Below, in pieces: positions 42,042 through 51,600 of a stretch of 64,000 nucleotides of DNA. Position 1 is the first letter of the stretch, and each line of letters opens with the position of its first letter. Both the position numbers and the translations under genes were made by a program. A model generated the notes under the pieces. That model worked only from the letters and a program-made list of their open reading frames with translations, was not told where the DNA came from and searched no databases. This DNA is from Nitrobacter sp051535235 (lineage in GTDB: Bacteria; Pseudomonadota; Alphaproteobacteria; Rhizobiales; Xanthobacteraceae), in NCBI RefSeq assembly GCF_051535235.1, contig NZ_JBPPLZ010000002.1:248001-312000 (forward strand). Direction: 5' to 3'.

Positions 42042-43657
42042 AAAAGATTTCCCTGATCGCCGGGCTTTACCGTGCGCCGCGCGGGTGTCGGCTTGGGTTG
42101 GCTTTTCGGGCCGGGCGAGGTCGTAGCCAGCCGGTCGTTGTCGGCGGTCGCGTTCACCCGCCCGTCCGCGAATTCGAGCGAGAGCCGTGCCGCAGGCCCG
42201 ACCGCCGATGCGCTCCGCAACGCCTGTCCGGCGTCGTCGCGCACCAGCGCGAAGCCGCGCGCGAGCACGCCGCGATAGGACACCGCCGCCAGCAACTGGC
42301 CGGAATGCGCGATGCGGGCCTCATGCCGCTGCAGCAAGGTGACGAATGCCCGCCGTGCCCGCTCGGCGAGGCGCTGGGTGCGTTCGTTCGCTCGCACGAT
42401 CTGGGCGCGCTGCACCTGCGCATTGGCGAGGCGCGAAGCCGTGAGCCGCACAGCCAGCCCGGTGAAGCAATCGCGGCGGTGGCGCAAGACCACCTGCGTG
42501 CAATGTGCGAGCCGCGCGCCGGTCGCGGCGACGGATTGTTTGGCGTGGCTGACCTGCGCGCGCAGCACGCGCAGCGTGAGTCCGCTCGAGATCTGCGTGA
42601 AGCGGCGATGATGCAGGTGCGTGCTCGCGCGCAGGGCGCGCGGCAATGCGGCGGCGGCGCCGTCGAGCTTCTGTTGCGGGATCGCGAGCAACTCGCCCGC
42701 TTCCGGCAGCGCGCGGGCGGCCGAGCGCAATTCGGTGCGCCGATCGTCATGACCGCGCCGCCATCCGACCATGGCGCGTGCCGCGAGGTTCGAGACTTCG
42801 ACGAACAGTTCGGCTCGGACCGGCACCGCGATTTCGGCCGCGGCGGTCGGCGTCGGAGCCCGCTTGTCGGCGGCGAAATCGATCAGCGTGATATCGGTCT
42901 CGTGGCCGACCGCGGAAATCAGCGGGATCATGCTGTTGGCGGCCGCACGGACCACGATTTCCTCGTTGAACGACCACAGGTCTTCGAGCGAGCCGCCGCC
43001 GCGCGCGACGATCAGAAGATCAGGTCGCGGAATATGTCCACCTTCCGGCAGCGCATTGAAGCCCTCTATGGCGGCCGCGATCTGTTCCGCCGAGCCTTCG
43101 CCCTGCACCCGCACCGGCCAAACCAGCACGTGGCGGGGAAAACGGTCTTCCAGCCGATGCAGAATATCGCGGATGACCGCGCCGGTCGGGGAGGTCACCA
43201 CGCCGATCACCTCGGGCAACCAGGGCAGCAATTGCTTGCGGGCTTCGTCGAACAGGCCTTCCGCCGCGAGCTTCTTCTTGCGCTCCTCCATCAGCGCCAT
43301 CAGCGCGCCGATTCCGGCTGGCTCCAGCGCCTCGATCACGATCTGGTATCTCGACGAGCCGGGATAGGTCGTCAGCTTGCCGGTCGCGATGACCTCGAGG
43401 CCCTCCTGCGGCTTGAACCGCATCCGGCCATGAATGCCTTTCCAGATCACCGCCTCGATCTTGGCGCTTTCGTCCTTCAGCGCGAAATAGCAATGGCCCG
43501 AGGCATGAGGCCCGCGAAAGCCGGATATCTCGCCGCGCACCCGCACATGGCCGTAGGTATCCTCGACGGTGCGCTTCAGCGCCGAGGACAGTTCGGAGAC
43601 GGTATATTCCGGCGCGTTCGCCAGGAGTTGTGCAGGGCCTGCGGGCATTTGGATCAC
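42038..43657 (-). CDS. xseA: Exodeoxyribonuclease VII large subunit
   Basis: A 539-residue single-strand exonuclease subunit. The OB-fold at the N-terminus has YTVSELSSALKRTVEDTYG and VRVRGEISGFRGPHASGHCYF; the catalytic half has VTSPTGAVIRDILHR, LPEGGHIPRPDLLIVARGGGSLEDLW and AVGHETDITLIDFAAD. A long coiled coil follows, then YRGVLARGFALVRD near the end. It is divergent from purD, 71 nt away. Its stop is inside a family A element. xseB is not in this window. Confidence 0.96.
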   Translation of the reverse strand: MIQMPAGPAQLLANAPEYTVSELSSALKRTVEDTYGHVRVRGEISGFRGPHASGHCYFALKDESAKIEAVIWKGIHGRMRFKPQEGLEVIATGKLTTYPGSSRYQIVIEALEPAGIGALMALMEERKKKLAAEGLFDEARKQLLPWLPEVIGVVTSPTGAVIRDILHRLEDRFPRHVLVWPVRVQGEGSAEQIAAAIEGFNALPEGGHIPRPDLLIVARGGGSLEDLWSFNEEIVVRAAANSMIPLISAVGHETDITLIDFAADKRAPTPTAAAEIAVPVRAELFVEVSNLAARAMVGWRRGHDDRRTELRSAARALPEAGELLAIPQQKLDGAAAALPRALRASTHLHHRRFTQISSGLTLRVLRAQVSHAKQSVAATGARLAHCTQVVLRHRRDCFTGLAVRLTASRLANAQVQRAQIVRANERTQRLAERARRAFVTLLQRHEARIAHSGQLLAAVSYRGVLARGFALVRDDAGQALRSASAVGPAARLSLEFADGRVNATADNDRLATTSPGPKSQPKPTPARRTVKPGDQGNLF

Positions 43658-43728
43658 GTCTGTTGCGCCTCCGCCTTACCATGCTAAAGCGTCGGTAAAC
43701 CATCGAAAATCCTTATCGGCAGTCGTCC

Positions 43729-45009
43729 ATGAACATTCTCCTGCTCGGTTCCGGCGGCCGCGAACATGCGCTGGCCTGGAAAATCGCCGACTCCGTGTTG
43801 CTGACGAAACTCTGGTGCGCGCCGGGCAATGCAGGGATCGCGCGCGTCGCCGAATGCGTGTCGCTCGACGTCGCCGATCATGCCGCGGTGATCGCGTTCT
43901 GCAAGGCCAACAAGGTCGATCTGGTGGTGGTCGGGCCCGAGGCGCCGCTTGCGGCGGGCATCGTCGATGATCTCGCGGCCGCCGGTATCAAGGCGTTCGG
44001 GCCGAGCAAGGCCGCAGCCCGGCTTGAAAGCTCGAAGGGCTTCACCAAGGATCTCTGCCGCGACAACGCCATTCCGACCGCCACCTATGAACGCTTCAGC
44101 GATGCCGGCTCGGCGAAGGCCTACATCGCCGCGAACGGTGCGCCGATTGTCATCAAGGCCGACGGGCTTGCTGCGGGAAAGGGCGTCGTGGTCGCGATGA
44201 CGATCGAGGAGGCGAACGCGGCGATCGACACGATGTTCGAGGGCGGTTTCGGCGCGGCCGGCGCGCAAGTGGTGGTCGAGGAGTTCATGCGCGGCGAGGA
44301 GGCGTCGTTCTTCGCGCTGTGCGACGGCGAGCATGCGCTGGCGCTGGCGACGGCGCAGGATCACAAACGCGCCTTCGACGGCGACAAGGGACCGAACACC
44401 GGCGGCATGGGCGCCTATTCGCCGGCTCCCGTCATGACTGACGAGATGTGCCGCCGCACCATGGACGAGATCATTCTTCCGACATTGCGCGCCATGCGCG
44501 CGAAGGGTGCGCCTTTCAAGGGCGTGCTGTTCGCAGGCCTGATGATCACCGACGATGGGCCGAAGCTGATCGAATACAACGTCCGCTTCGGCGACCCGGA
44601 ATGCCAGGTGTTGATGCTGCGGATGATGGGGGACATCGTGCCGGCGCTGTTCGCCGCCTGCGACGGACAACTGAACCATTTCAGCCTGCGCTGGTTTTCC
44701 GACCCGGCGTTGACCGTTGTCATGGCGGCGAAAGGGTATCCCGGTGACTATGCAAAGGGGACGCCCATTGAAGGGCTCGACGCCGCGGCCGAGGTCGAAG
44801 GCGTGGAGATTTTCCAGGCGGGAACGAAGGAGGAGGGCGGACGCATCCTCGCCAATGGCGGGCGCGTGCTGAACGTCTGCGCCTCGGGCAAGACCGTCGC
44901 GGAGGCGCAGGCGCGCGCCTACGAGGCGGTGGATCGCATCAAATGGTCTGACGGCTTCTGCCGCCGCGACATCGGCTTCCGGGCGGTTGAGCGGGAGAGC
45001 GGCGGATAG
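43729..45009 (+). CDS. purD: Phosphoribosylamine--glycine ligase
   Basis: A 426-residue GAR synthetase, second step of purine synthesis. It starts MNILLLGSGGREHALAWKIA and has FGPSKAAARLESSKGF, the ATP-grasp segment IVIKADGLAAGKGVVVA and FALCDG-type AQDHKRAFDGDKGPNTGGMGAYSP, plus IEYNVRFGDPECQVLM. Length equals E. coli PurD (429). It lies alone on the plus strand, divergent from xseA. Confidence 0.97.
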   Translation: MNILLLGSGGREHALAWKIADSVLLTKLWCAPGNAGIARVAECVSLDVADHAAVIAFCKANKVDLVVVGPEAPLAAGIVDDLAAAGIKAFGPSKAAARLESSKGFTKDLCRDNAIPTATYERFSDAGSAKAYIAANGAPIVIKADGLAAGKGVVVAMTIEEANAAIDTMFEGGFGAAGAQVVVEEFMRGEEASFFALCDGEHALALATAQDHKRAFDGDKGPNTGGMGAYSPAPVMTDEMCRRTMDEIILPTLRAMRAKGAPFKGVLFAGLMITDDGPKLIEYNVRFGDPECQVLMLRMMGDIVPALFAACDGQLNHFSLRWFSDPALTVVMAAKGYPGDYAKGTPIEGLDAAAEVEGVEIFQAGTKEEGGRILANGGRVLNVCASGKTVAEAQARAYEAVDRIKWSDGFCRRDIGFRAVERESGG

Positions 45010-45131
45010 TTTCATCCCGCGCGGGTTGTTGCGACGGGTTGCATTGGCGGCCGCAATCGTCTCGAATCCGCTGTCAGGCGCGTCCCGGCCCGGAGCGCGC
45101 CGCAGGGATGCCGGAGATAAAGGGATCAGCC

Positions 45132-46043
45132 ATGCCCGACCTTGCCGATCTGTTTCCCGGTTACGCCTCCGAATGGATCAACACGACGTCGGGCCGCATC
45201 TTCGCGCGCGTCGGAGGCAAGGGGCCGCCGCTTTTGCTGCTGCACGGTTTTCCGCAGACGCACGTGATGTGGCACAAGGTGGCGCCGCAACTCGCCGACG
45301 CCTTCACCGTCATCATTCCCGATCTGCCCGGCTACGGCTGGTCCGACATGCCCGAGAGCGATGCGGACCACACGCCCTATACCAAGCGCGCAATGGCGGA
45401 AACCTTGATCGAGGCCATGGAGAAACTCGGTCACGTGTATTTCGCGCTGGCGGGGCACGATCGCGGCGGCCGCGTCGCCTATCGGCTCGCGCTCGATCAT
45501 CCCGGACGGCTGTCGAAGCTCGCCGTGCTCGACATCCTGCCGACCTACGACTACTGGGCGCGCATCAATCGGCTGTCGGCGCTGAAAATCTATCACTGGG
45601 CGTTTCTCGCGCAGCCCGATCCGCTGCCGGAGAAGCTCATCACCGGGCAGCCGGATTTTTTCCTGAAGCAGACGATGGCGAGCAAGACCGGATCCGGCAC
45701 GCTCGATGCCATCGATCCGCGCGCGCTCGAGCATTATCTCGCGCCGTGCCGCGATCCTTCGCGGGTCCATGCGATGTGCGAGGACTATCGCGCCGGCGCC
45801 TATGCCGATTTCGAGATCGACAAGGCCGATCTCGAAGCGGGCAGGAAGATCACCATTCCGATGCTGGCGCTGTGGGGCGATGCGGGTATCGCCGCCGCGG
45901 CCTCGGCCACGCCGCTCAATGCCTGGCGGGTCTGGGCGGCCAAAGTGACGGGCGGTGCGCTGAATTCAGGCCACTACCTGCCGGAAGAAGCGCCCGACGA
46001 GACCGCGAGGGCGCTGAGGCAGTTCTTCACCGCCGCGCCTTGA
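45132..46043 (+). CDS. Fluoroacetate dehalogenase-type alpha/beta hydrolase
   Basis: A 303-residue protein that I match to the Rhodopseudomonas palustris fluoroacetate dehalogenase (RPA1163), from memory of that sequence. Nucleophile D110 (AGHDRGGR), carboxylate-binding R111 and R114, acid D134 (LDILPTY), halide-pocket H155, W156 and Y219 (KIYHW, CEDYRAGAY) and base H281 (NSGHYLP) are all present; the His is shifted by one. ATG 45132 gives the family start MPDLADLFPGY, with AAAGGGA upstream. It hydrolyses C-F or C-Cl bonds of haloacetates in relatives. It overlaps tadA at the 3' end by 17 nt. Confidence 0.85.
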   Translation: MPDLADLFPGYASEWINTTSGRIFARVGGKGPPLLLLHGFPQTHVMWHKVAPQLADAFTVIIPDLPGYGWSDMPESDADHTPYTKRAMAETLIEAMEKLGHVYFALAGHDRGGRVAYRLALDHPGRLSKLAVLDILPTYDYWARINRLSALKIYHWAFLAQPDPLPEKLITGQPDFFLKQTMASKTGSGTLDAIDPRALEHYLAPCRDPSRVHAMCEDYRAGAYADFEIDKADLEAGRKITIPMLALWGDAGIAAAASATPLNAWRVWAAKVTGGALNSGHYLPEEAPDETARALRQFFTAAP

Positions 46044-46473
46044 AGAAATCGCGCAGCAGCGTCGCCGCTTGGTTTTCACCGACCGCCGGATATACCTCCG
46101 GCCGGTGGTGGCAGGTCGGCGCGGCGAAGAAGCGGACGCCGGAATCCACCGCGCCGCCTTTCGGGTCCGCCGCTCCGTAGTAGAGCCGCCGGATCCGCGC
46201 GAACGAGATCGCGGCCGCGCACATGGTGCAGGGTTCCAGCGTCACATAGAGATCGCAGCCGGTGAGCCGCTCGCTGCCGAGGGCGTGCGCGGCGGCCCGC
46301 AGCGCCAGGATTTCGGCATGCGCCGTGGGATCGCGGTCGGTCAGCGTGCGGTTTCCGGCCGATGCGACGACCTCGCCATTCCGCACAATGACGCAGCCGA
46401 TCGGCACTTCGCCCGACTTTCCGGCCGTTTCGGCGGCCGCAAGCGCCAAATCCATGAAACTTGGTGCGGTCAT
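46027..46473 (-). CDS. tadA: tRNA-specific adenosine deaminase
   Basis: A 148-residue zinc deaminase that makes inosine at position 34 of tRNA-Arg(ACG). The active site is H52-A-E54 in DPTAHAEILAL and C82/C85 in LEPCTMCAAAI; ISFARIRRLYYGAADPKGGAV binds tRNA. ATG 46473 starts MTAPSFMDLALAAAE. Its 3' end overlaps the dehalogenase gene. It is divergent from the rluB-like gene. Confidence 0.95.
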   Translation of the reverse strand: MTAPSFMDLALAAAETAGKSGEVPIGCVIVRNGEVVASAGNRTLTDRDPTAHAEILALRAAAHALGSERLTGCDLYVTLEPCTMCAAAISFARIRRLYYGAADPKGGAVDSGVRFFAAPTCHHRPEVYPAVGENQAATLLRDFFKARR

Positions 46474-46660
46474 GTCTCGTTTCCCCGGCGCACCCGCTTT
46501 TGCTGATCGCGCTCCGGTGAGAACCCTGTTAAGAGGCGCGTTCAAAACTTGAATTGGCTTTTCGCAAGACGGTGCTTCGGACAAGAGCCGCGCGCGAAAC
46601 CGTTATGCTTATCCTCGGGGCCGGCGTCGCCGCCGGCCGGTTGCTTTTGCGAGAACATTC

Positions 46661-48760
46661 ATGCCCCGCGATACCAATAAAGACAATGCACGTGGCCGGC
46701 GTGATCGTCCCCCAGGCGGCAAGCGCCGATCCGGCGCGGCGCGCGGCCCGGAAAAGAAGCTCGCCAAGCGCGGCCTTCCGGCGCGAGACGAAGACAGCAA
46801 GCGGCCCTCAACCGGCAAGCGCGCCGGTGCGAACAAGGCTGCCGGTGCGAAACCCTATGCCAGGACGTCACGGGCGGGTGCGGGGAAACCCTATGCGGGC
46901 AAACGCGATGGCGGTGACGCCGCGCGGCCTCGCTTCAAGCGCGACGACGGCGGCGACAAGCGTGCCTACGCGCCGCGCGAGGGTTCGCCTCGCGGCGAGC
47001 GTCCAGCCTTCAAACGGGACGACCGCGCGCCGCGCGCTGACCGTGGCGACGCGCGCCCTGCGGGGCGCTTTGCCGATAAGAAATTCGGCGAGAAGCGTCC
47101 CTACACCCCGCGAGGCGAGGGTTTCCGGAAAGACGGCGACCGCCCGCAGCGTGCGCGGCCGCAAGGGGACCGGCCTTATAGCGCGCGTCCGCCGCGCGAG
47201 GGTGGCGGCGAGAATCGCGCTTATGAGCCACGCGGGAATCGCGCTGTCGGTGACAGGACGTTTTCACGCGGCGCGGCGGATCGTGGTTCGCGCGGGCCGC
47301 GCAAGGATTTCGGCGACCGTCCGGAGCGCGGCGAGTCCAAGCCGTGGGAGAAGCGCGACGCCCGCCCGCGCGATGATGCGCGACGCGGTTCCCGACCCTC
47401 GCGCGATGACGCCGGACGTTTCGATAGGCCGCGCGATGATCGCGGCGGCGCAGGGCGTCCACGGTTCTCGAAATCGCGGGAAGATCGCCCCGAACGTGCT
47501 CCGGGCGGCGAGCGTGGCCCGCGCAAGTTTGATCGTTCGCAGGGTGAGCGGCCGCGTTATGACCGTCCCTCCGGAGATCGTCCTCGCTTCGATCGCCCAC
47601 GGCAGGAGCGCCCGCGCCATGAAGGAGGCGACGATCGCCCGCGTCGTGACAATGAGGACGACAGCAAGGTCTTCGCGAAGCGTCCGGCGTTCGGAGGGCG
47701 TGGCGCCTATCGCGAACGCAGGCCTGACGACGACCGCCGCGGCGCGCGGCCCGAGCCGAAGCCGAAGAAGGCTGGCGAGCGCATCGCGAAAGTGATGTCG
47801 CGCGCGGGTCTTGCCTCGCGCCGCGACGCCGAGGAATGGATCACGCAGGGCCGCGTCGCGGTCAATGGCCGCGTCGTCAACTCGCCGGCGCTCGACGTCA
47901 CCTCGCGCGATGTCATTACCGTGGATGGTCAGCCGTTGCCCGAGCGCGAGCGCACGCGGCTGTTTCTGTATCACAAGCCGCGCGGGTTGATGACGACCCA
48001 TGCTGATCCCGAAGGGCGGCCGACCGTGTTCGACAGTCTGCCGGCAGGTCTGCCGCGGCTGATCAGTATCGGCCGTCTCGATTTCAATACCGAAGGATTG
48101 TTGCTGCTGACCAACGACGGCGGTCTGGCGCGCGCGCTGGAGTTGCCGGACACCGGCTGGCTCAGGCGGTACCGCGTTCGCGCCCACGGCGAAGTGACGC
48201 AGGCGCAACTCGATGCGCTCAGGAATGGCGTCGAGGTCGACGGCGTCAAATATGGCTCGATTGACGCCACGCTGGAGCGCGACCAGGGCGCGAATGTGTG
48301 GCTGACGTTCGCGATCCGCGAGGGCAAGAACCGCGAGGTGCGCAATGTGATGGTGCATCTCGGGCTGGAGGTGAACCGGCTGATCCGCATCTCGTACGGT
48401 CCGTTTCAACTTGCGGAGATCGCGGAAGGTGAGGTCGAGGAGGTCAAGACCCGCGTGCTGCGCGAGCAGCTAGGCGACAAGATCGCCGTGCTTGCCAACG
48501 CGAATTTCGCCGGCGCCGCCGCCGAGGCCGATGCTCCCAAGCTCGGCCGCGACGGCACGCCGTTGCGTAGCAAGAAGGACAACAAGGCGAGAACGAAGCG
48601 CGCGGTGATCGAGGATCGCAAGGGACGCAGCGTCGTGGTGCAGCGGACCGGCAGCGACGAGGCGCGGGCGCGCAACGAGGCAGAGGCCAACGGCTACGGT
48701 CCGCCGCGCCGGCCAAAACGCGGCTATCACGGCAAGCGCGATCTGACGCCGCGGGATTGA
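46661..48760 (+). CDS. RluB-like 23S rRNA pseudouridine synthase with a very long basic N-terminus
   Basis: A 699-residue protein. Residues 1 to ~370 are low-complexity, rich in Arg, Asp, Gly, Pro and Lys (many RDD/RPR units) and must be disordered. The S4 domain begins near 372 (GERIAKVMSRAGLASRRDAEE), followed by the RsuA/RluB catalytic domain with D474 in IGRLDFNTEGLLLLTNDG and IREGKNREVRNVM. A basic C-terminal tail (~75 residues) follows. RluB acts at position 2605 of 23S rRNA in E. coli. RsuA/RluE/F family members cannot be ruled out. rsmD follows 1 nt after the stop. Confidence 0.88.
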   Translation: MPRDTNKDNARGRRDRPPGGKRRSGAARGPEKKLAKRGLPARDEDSKRPSTGKRAGANKAAGAKPYARTSRAGAGKPYAGKRDGGDAARPRFKRDDGGDKRAYAPREGSPRGERPAFKRDDRAPRADRGDARPAGRFADKKFGEKRPYTPRGEGFRKDGDRPQRARPQGDRPYSARPPREGGGENRAYEPRGNRAVGDRTFSRGAADRGSRGPRKDFGDRPERGESKPWEKRDARPRDDARRGSRPSRDDAGRFDRPRDDRGGAGRPRFSKSREDRPERAPGGERGPRKFDRSQGERPRYDRPSGDRPRFDRPRQERPRHEGGDDRPRRDNEDDSKVFAKRPAFGGRGAYRERRPDDDRRGARPEPKPKKAGERIAKVMSRAGLASRRDAEEWITQGRVAVNGRVVNSPALDVTSRDVITVDGQPLPERERTRLFLYHKPRGLMTTHADPEGRPTVFDSLPAGLPRLISIGRLDFNTEGLLLLTNDGGLARALELPDTGWLRRYRVRAHGEVTQAQLDALRNGVEVDGVKYGSIDATLERDQGANVWLTFAIREGKNREVRNVMVHLGLEVNRLIRISYGPFQLAEIAEGEVEEVKTRVLREQLGDKIAVLANANFAGAAAEADAPKLGRDGTPLRSKKDNKARTKRAVIEDRKGRSVVVQRTGSDEARARNEAEANGYGPPRRPKRGYHGKRDLTPRD

Positions 48761-49324
48761 ATGATGCGTGTGGTCGGCGGGCGGCTGAAGGGCCGCAACA
48801 TCGCGTCGCCTGCGTCGAATGCAATTCGGCCGACCCAGGATCGCCTGCGCGAGTCGCTGTTCAATATCCTAGTTCACGCCTACGCAAATCCGATCGACGG
48901 CGCGCGCGTGCTCGATCTGTTTGCGGGCACCGGCGCGCTCGGCATCGAGGCGGTGTCGCGAGGGGCGAAGTTCGTGCTGTTCATGGATAACGGCGCCGAG
49001 GCGCGCGCATTGTTGCGCAACAATGTCGAGGCGCTCGGGCTTGGCGGAGTCACGAAGGTCTATCGCCGCGATGCGACTAATCTTGGCCCGGCGCATCCGA
49101 TGGAGCCGTTCTCGCTGGTGTTCCTGGACCCGCCCTATGGCAAGGGTCTGGCCGGTAAGGCGCTGACATCGGTGCGCGAGGGTGGCTGGCTCGTGCCGGA
49201 CGCGCTGGTCGTCGTCGAGGAGGCAACCGCGGCGGCGCTCGCCGCGCCGGACGGTTATGACGAACTCGAACGCCGCACCTATGACGACACCGAGTTCGTG
49301 TTCCTGCGGCCGAGCAGCAGGTAA
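48761..49324 (+). CDS. rsmD: 16S rRNA (guanine-966-N2)-methyltransferase
   Basis: A 187-residue SAM methyltransferase acting on the 30S subunit. RVVGGRLKGRNIASP opens the family, RPTQDRLRESLFNIL and VLDLFAGTGALGIEAVSRG (SAM loop) follow, and FLDPPYGKGL is the catalytic DPPY. Its ATG lies directly after the TGA of the rluB-like gene, and both modify rRNA, so they form a coupled pair. Its stop abuts that of the convergent DUF1801 gene. Confidence 0.95.
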   Translation: MMRVVGGRLKGRNIASPASNAIRPTQDRLRESLFNILVHAYANPIDGARVLDLFAGTGALGIEAVSRGAKFVLFMDNGAEARALLRNNVEALGLGGVTKVYRRDATNLGPAHPMEPFSLVFLDPPYGKGLAGKALTSVREGGWLVPDALVVVEEATAAALAAPDGYDELERRTYDDTEFVFLRPSSR

Positions 49325-49765
49325 CTACGCCTTCGTCTTGCGCTTGAGAGCAGATGTGTTCAGTGCCACGGCAGCTCGAATGAGCGCTTTCAACGCTTTG
49401 TCGTCGATCTTGTCACCTTCATGAAGATCAATGGCCCGCCTGGTGTTGCCTTCGAGACTGGCGTTGAACAGGCCGGATGGATCGTCCAGCGAAGCGCCCT
49501 TGGCGAAGGTCATCTTCACGGCGTTCTTGTAGGTTTCGCCGGTGCAGATGATGCCGTGGTGTTCCCACACCGGAACGCCGCGCATCGCGTTCGACGGTTT
49601 TTTCCATTTCACCTCTTCGACCACCTCGGGGTCGGCCTGCCTGATGATGAACCGGACGCGCGCAAGCATCTCGCCCCGCCAGTCGCCCAGCCCCTCGATC
49701 CGTTCGTCGATGAGGCGGGAGGGAGAATCCTTGTTCCCGGCTTCCTTCGCGCTGGACTTCTTCAT
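49325..49765 (-). CDS. DUF1801 (YdhG-like) protein
   Basis: A 146-residue protein of the DUF1801 family: ERIEGLGDWRGEMLARVRFII, then VEEVKWKKPSNAMRGVPVWEHHGIICTGETYK, read as VEEVKWKKPS and VPVWEHHGIICTG, and KMTFAKGASLDDPSGLFN. The family has an iron-chaperone-like (frataxin-like YdhG) fold; its role is unclear. It lies 23 nt downstream of mutL on the same strand and may be read from its transcript. Confidence 0.8.
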   Translation of the reverse strand: MKKSSAKEAGNKDSPSRLIDERIEGLGDWRGEMLARVRFIIRQADPEVVEEVKWKKPSNAMRGVPVWEHHGIICTGETYKNAVKMTFAKGASLDDPSGLFNASLEGNTRRAIDLHEGDKIDDKALKALIRAAVALNTSALKRKTKA

Positions 49766-49788
49766 GCTTGCCGCCTTGAAACGGGATA

Positions 49789-51600
49789 TCATCGCCGACC
49801 GAACAGCTTCTCGATATCGGCCAGCTTAAGTTCAACATAAGTCGGACGGCCGTGATTGCACTGGCCTGAATTGGGCGTGGCTTCCATGTCGCGCAGCAGC
49901 GCGTTCATTTCCTCGGGCTTGAGGATTCGTCCCGCGCGCACCGAACCGTGACACGCCATCGTGGCCGCGACATGCATCAGCCGCCGTTCGAGCGGAAGCG
50001 CCTCGTCCCATTCCGCCATGTGCTCGGCGAGATCGCGCAACAGCGCCGCCGCGTTGGTTTTGCCGAGCAGCGAGGGCGTCTCGCGCACGGCGACCGCGCC
50101 GGGTCCGAACGACTCGATGGCAAGACCGAATTTTTCGAGCTCCGTGGCGCGATCGATCAGCTTTTCGACGGTCGCCTCGTCCAGTTCGATGATGTCGGGG
50201 ATCAGAAGAATCTGCCGCTGCACGCCGTCGCGCTCCAGCGCCGCCTTCAGCTTCTCATAGACGATGCGCTCATGCGCGGCATGCTGGTCCACCACGACGA
50301 GGCCGTCGCGGGTCTGCGACACGATATAGGTTTCGTGAATCTGCGTGCGCGCTGCGCCGAGCGGCCGGTCGATCAGGTCAACCGCGGGAGGGGCGTCGAA
50401 TCGCACATCCGCGCTCGGCGCGCCGACATCGAACGCGGCCTGTCCGGGCTCCGCCAGGGCGGTTGCGGTCGCGCCGTCCGACCATGGCCGCGCACTGAGA
50501 GGCGAGGCGGGCGATTGCCGCCAGTCCCAGTTCGCCGGACGCGGCGCGGTCGCGGGACGAAACGCCGTGAGCACCGCGCCGTCGCTGTTCGCGGCTGTGC
50601 GACGACCCTCGCGCGCGAGAGCGTCCTTCAGCCCGTGCACGATCAGCGCCCGCACCAGGGCGGCATTGCGGAAGCGCACTTCCGTCTTGGCGGGATGGAC
50701 GTTGGCGTCGACCTCCTGCGGCTCGGTCGTGACGAACAACGCGACCACGGGATGGCGGTCGCGCGGCAGGTAATCGGAATAGGCCGCGCGCACCGCGCCG
50801 AGGATCAGCTTGTCGCGCACCGGGCGGCCGTTGACGAACAGATACTGGCCGAGCGCGTTGGCGCGCGTCAGCGACGGCGCGGCGGCGAAGCCTTCCACGA
50901 TCACGCCCTCGCGTTCGGCGCGCACCGCGATGGCGCTGCCGCGGAAATCCGCGCCGAGAATGTCACCGAGCCGCGTCAACCGTCCCGCCGCGCCCGGGAG
51001 CGCCGCCGTCCACGTCACCGGCGCGCGCCCTTCGCCCGCGAGCGTGAAAGCGATATCGGGACGCGCCATCGCCAGTCGCCGCACCACCTCGCGGATTGCC
51101 TCAGCCTCAGTCCGGTCGGTCTTGAGGAATTTCAGCCGGGCGGGCGTTGCAAAAAAAAGGTCGCCGACCTCGACCCGGGTGCCTTGCGCCAGCGCGGCCG
51201 GTGCGATCTCGGATTTCCGTCCGCCCTCGACGTTCAGCGACCACGCATGCGGCTCGCCGGCGTGCCGCGTCGTGATGGCAAGCTTCGCGACCGCGCCGAT
51301 CGAGGGCAGCGCCTCGCCGCGAAAGCCCAGCGTGCGGATACCAAGCAGGTCCTCGTCGTCGAGCTTCGAGGTGGCGTGGCGGTCCACCGCCAGCGCGAGG
51401 TCGCCGCGCGTCATTCCGCCGCCGTCGTCGGTGATGCCGATCCGCCGCCTTCCGCCGCCGTCGGTGAAGATGTCGATGCGGCCCGCGCCGGCGTCGACGG
51501 CGTTCTCCACCAGTTCCTTGACGACGCTGGCCGGGCGCTCGACCACTTCGCCTGCGGCGATGCGGTTGACGACGGTCTCGGGAAGCTGGCGGACGGGCAT
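49789..51600 (-). CDS. mutL: DNA mismatch repair protein MutL
   Basis: A 603-residue protein. The GHKL ATPase has NRIAAGEVVERPASVVKELVENA, TDDGGGM, DRHATSKLDDEDLLGIRTLGFRGEAL and FFATPARLKFLK. The C-terminal part has DQHAAHERIVYE, which matches the DQHA(X)2E(X)4E endonuclease motif, plus ACHGSVRAGR and NHGRPTYVEL. So it is the endonuclease-type MutL, consistent with a lack of MutH in alphaproteobacteria. ATG 51600 starts MPVRQLPETVVNRIAAGE. Confidence 0.96.
   Translation of the reverse strand: MPVRQLPETVVNRIAAGEVVERPASVVKELVENAVDAGAGRIDIFTDGGGRRRIGITDDGGGMTRGDLALAVDRHATSKLDDEDLLGIRTLGFRGEALPSIGAVAKLAITTRHAGEPHAWSLNVEGGRKSEIAPAALAQGTRVEVGDLFFATPARLKFLKTDRTEAEAIREVVRRLAMARPDIAFTLAGEGRAPVTWTAALPGAAGRLTRLGDILGADFRGSAIAVRAEREGVIVEGFAAAPSLTRANALGQYLFVNGRPVRDKLILGAVRAAYSDYLPRDRHPVVALFVTTEPQEVDANVHPAKTEVRFRNAALVRALIVHGLKDALAREGRRTAANSDGAVLTAFRPATAPRPANWDWRQSPASPLSARPWSDGATATALAEPGQAAFDVGAPSADVRFDAPPAVDLIDRPLGAARTQIHETYIVSQTRDGLVVVDQHAAHERIVYEKLKAALERDGVQRQILLIPDIIELDEATVEKLIDRATELEKFGLAIESFGPGAVAVRETPSLLGKTNAAALLRDLAEHMAEWDEALPLERRLMHVAATMACHGSVRAGRILKPEEMNALLRDMEATPNSGQCNHGRPTYVELKLADIEKLFGRR

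Noticed and set aside
41672..43687. 671-codon plus-strand frame opposite xseA
   Set aside because: It is antisense to a fully conserved XseA; the product is Arg/Gly/His-rich with no family motif, a normal by-product of high GC.
43684..45015. 443-codon minus-strand frame opposite purD
   Set aside because: PurD ATP-grasp motifs are on the plus strand; the antisense frame has no family content.
46554..47795. 413-codon frame overlapping the rluB-like N-terminus
   Set aside because: Results from Arg/Gly-rich low complexity; the frame of the S4 and catalytic domains is the real one.
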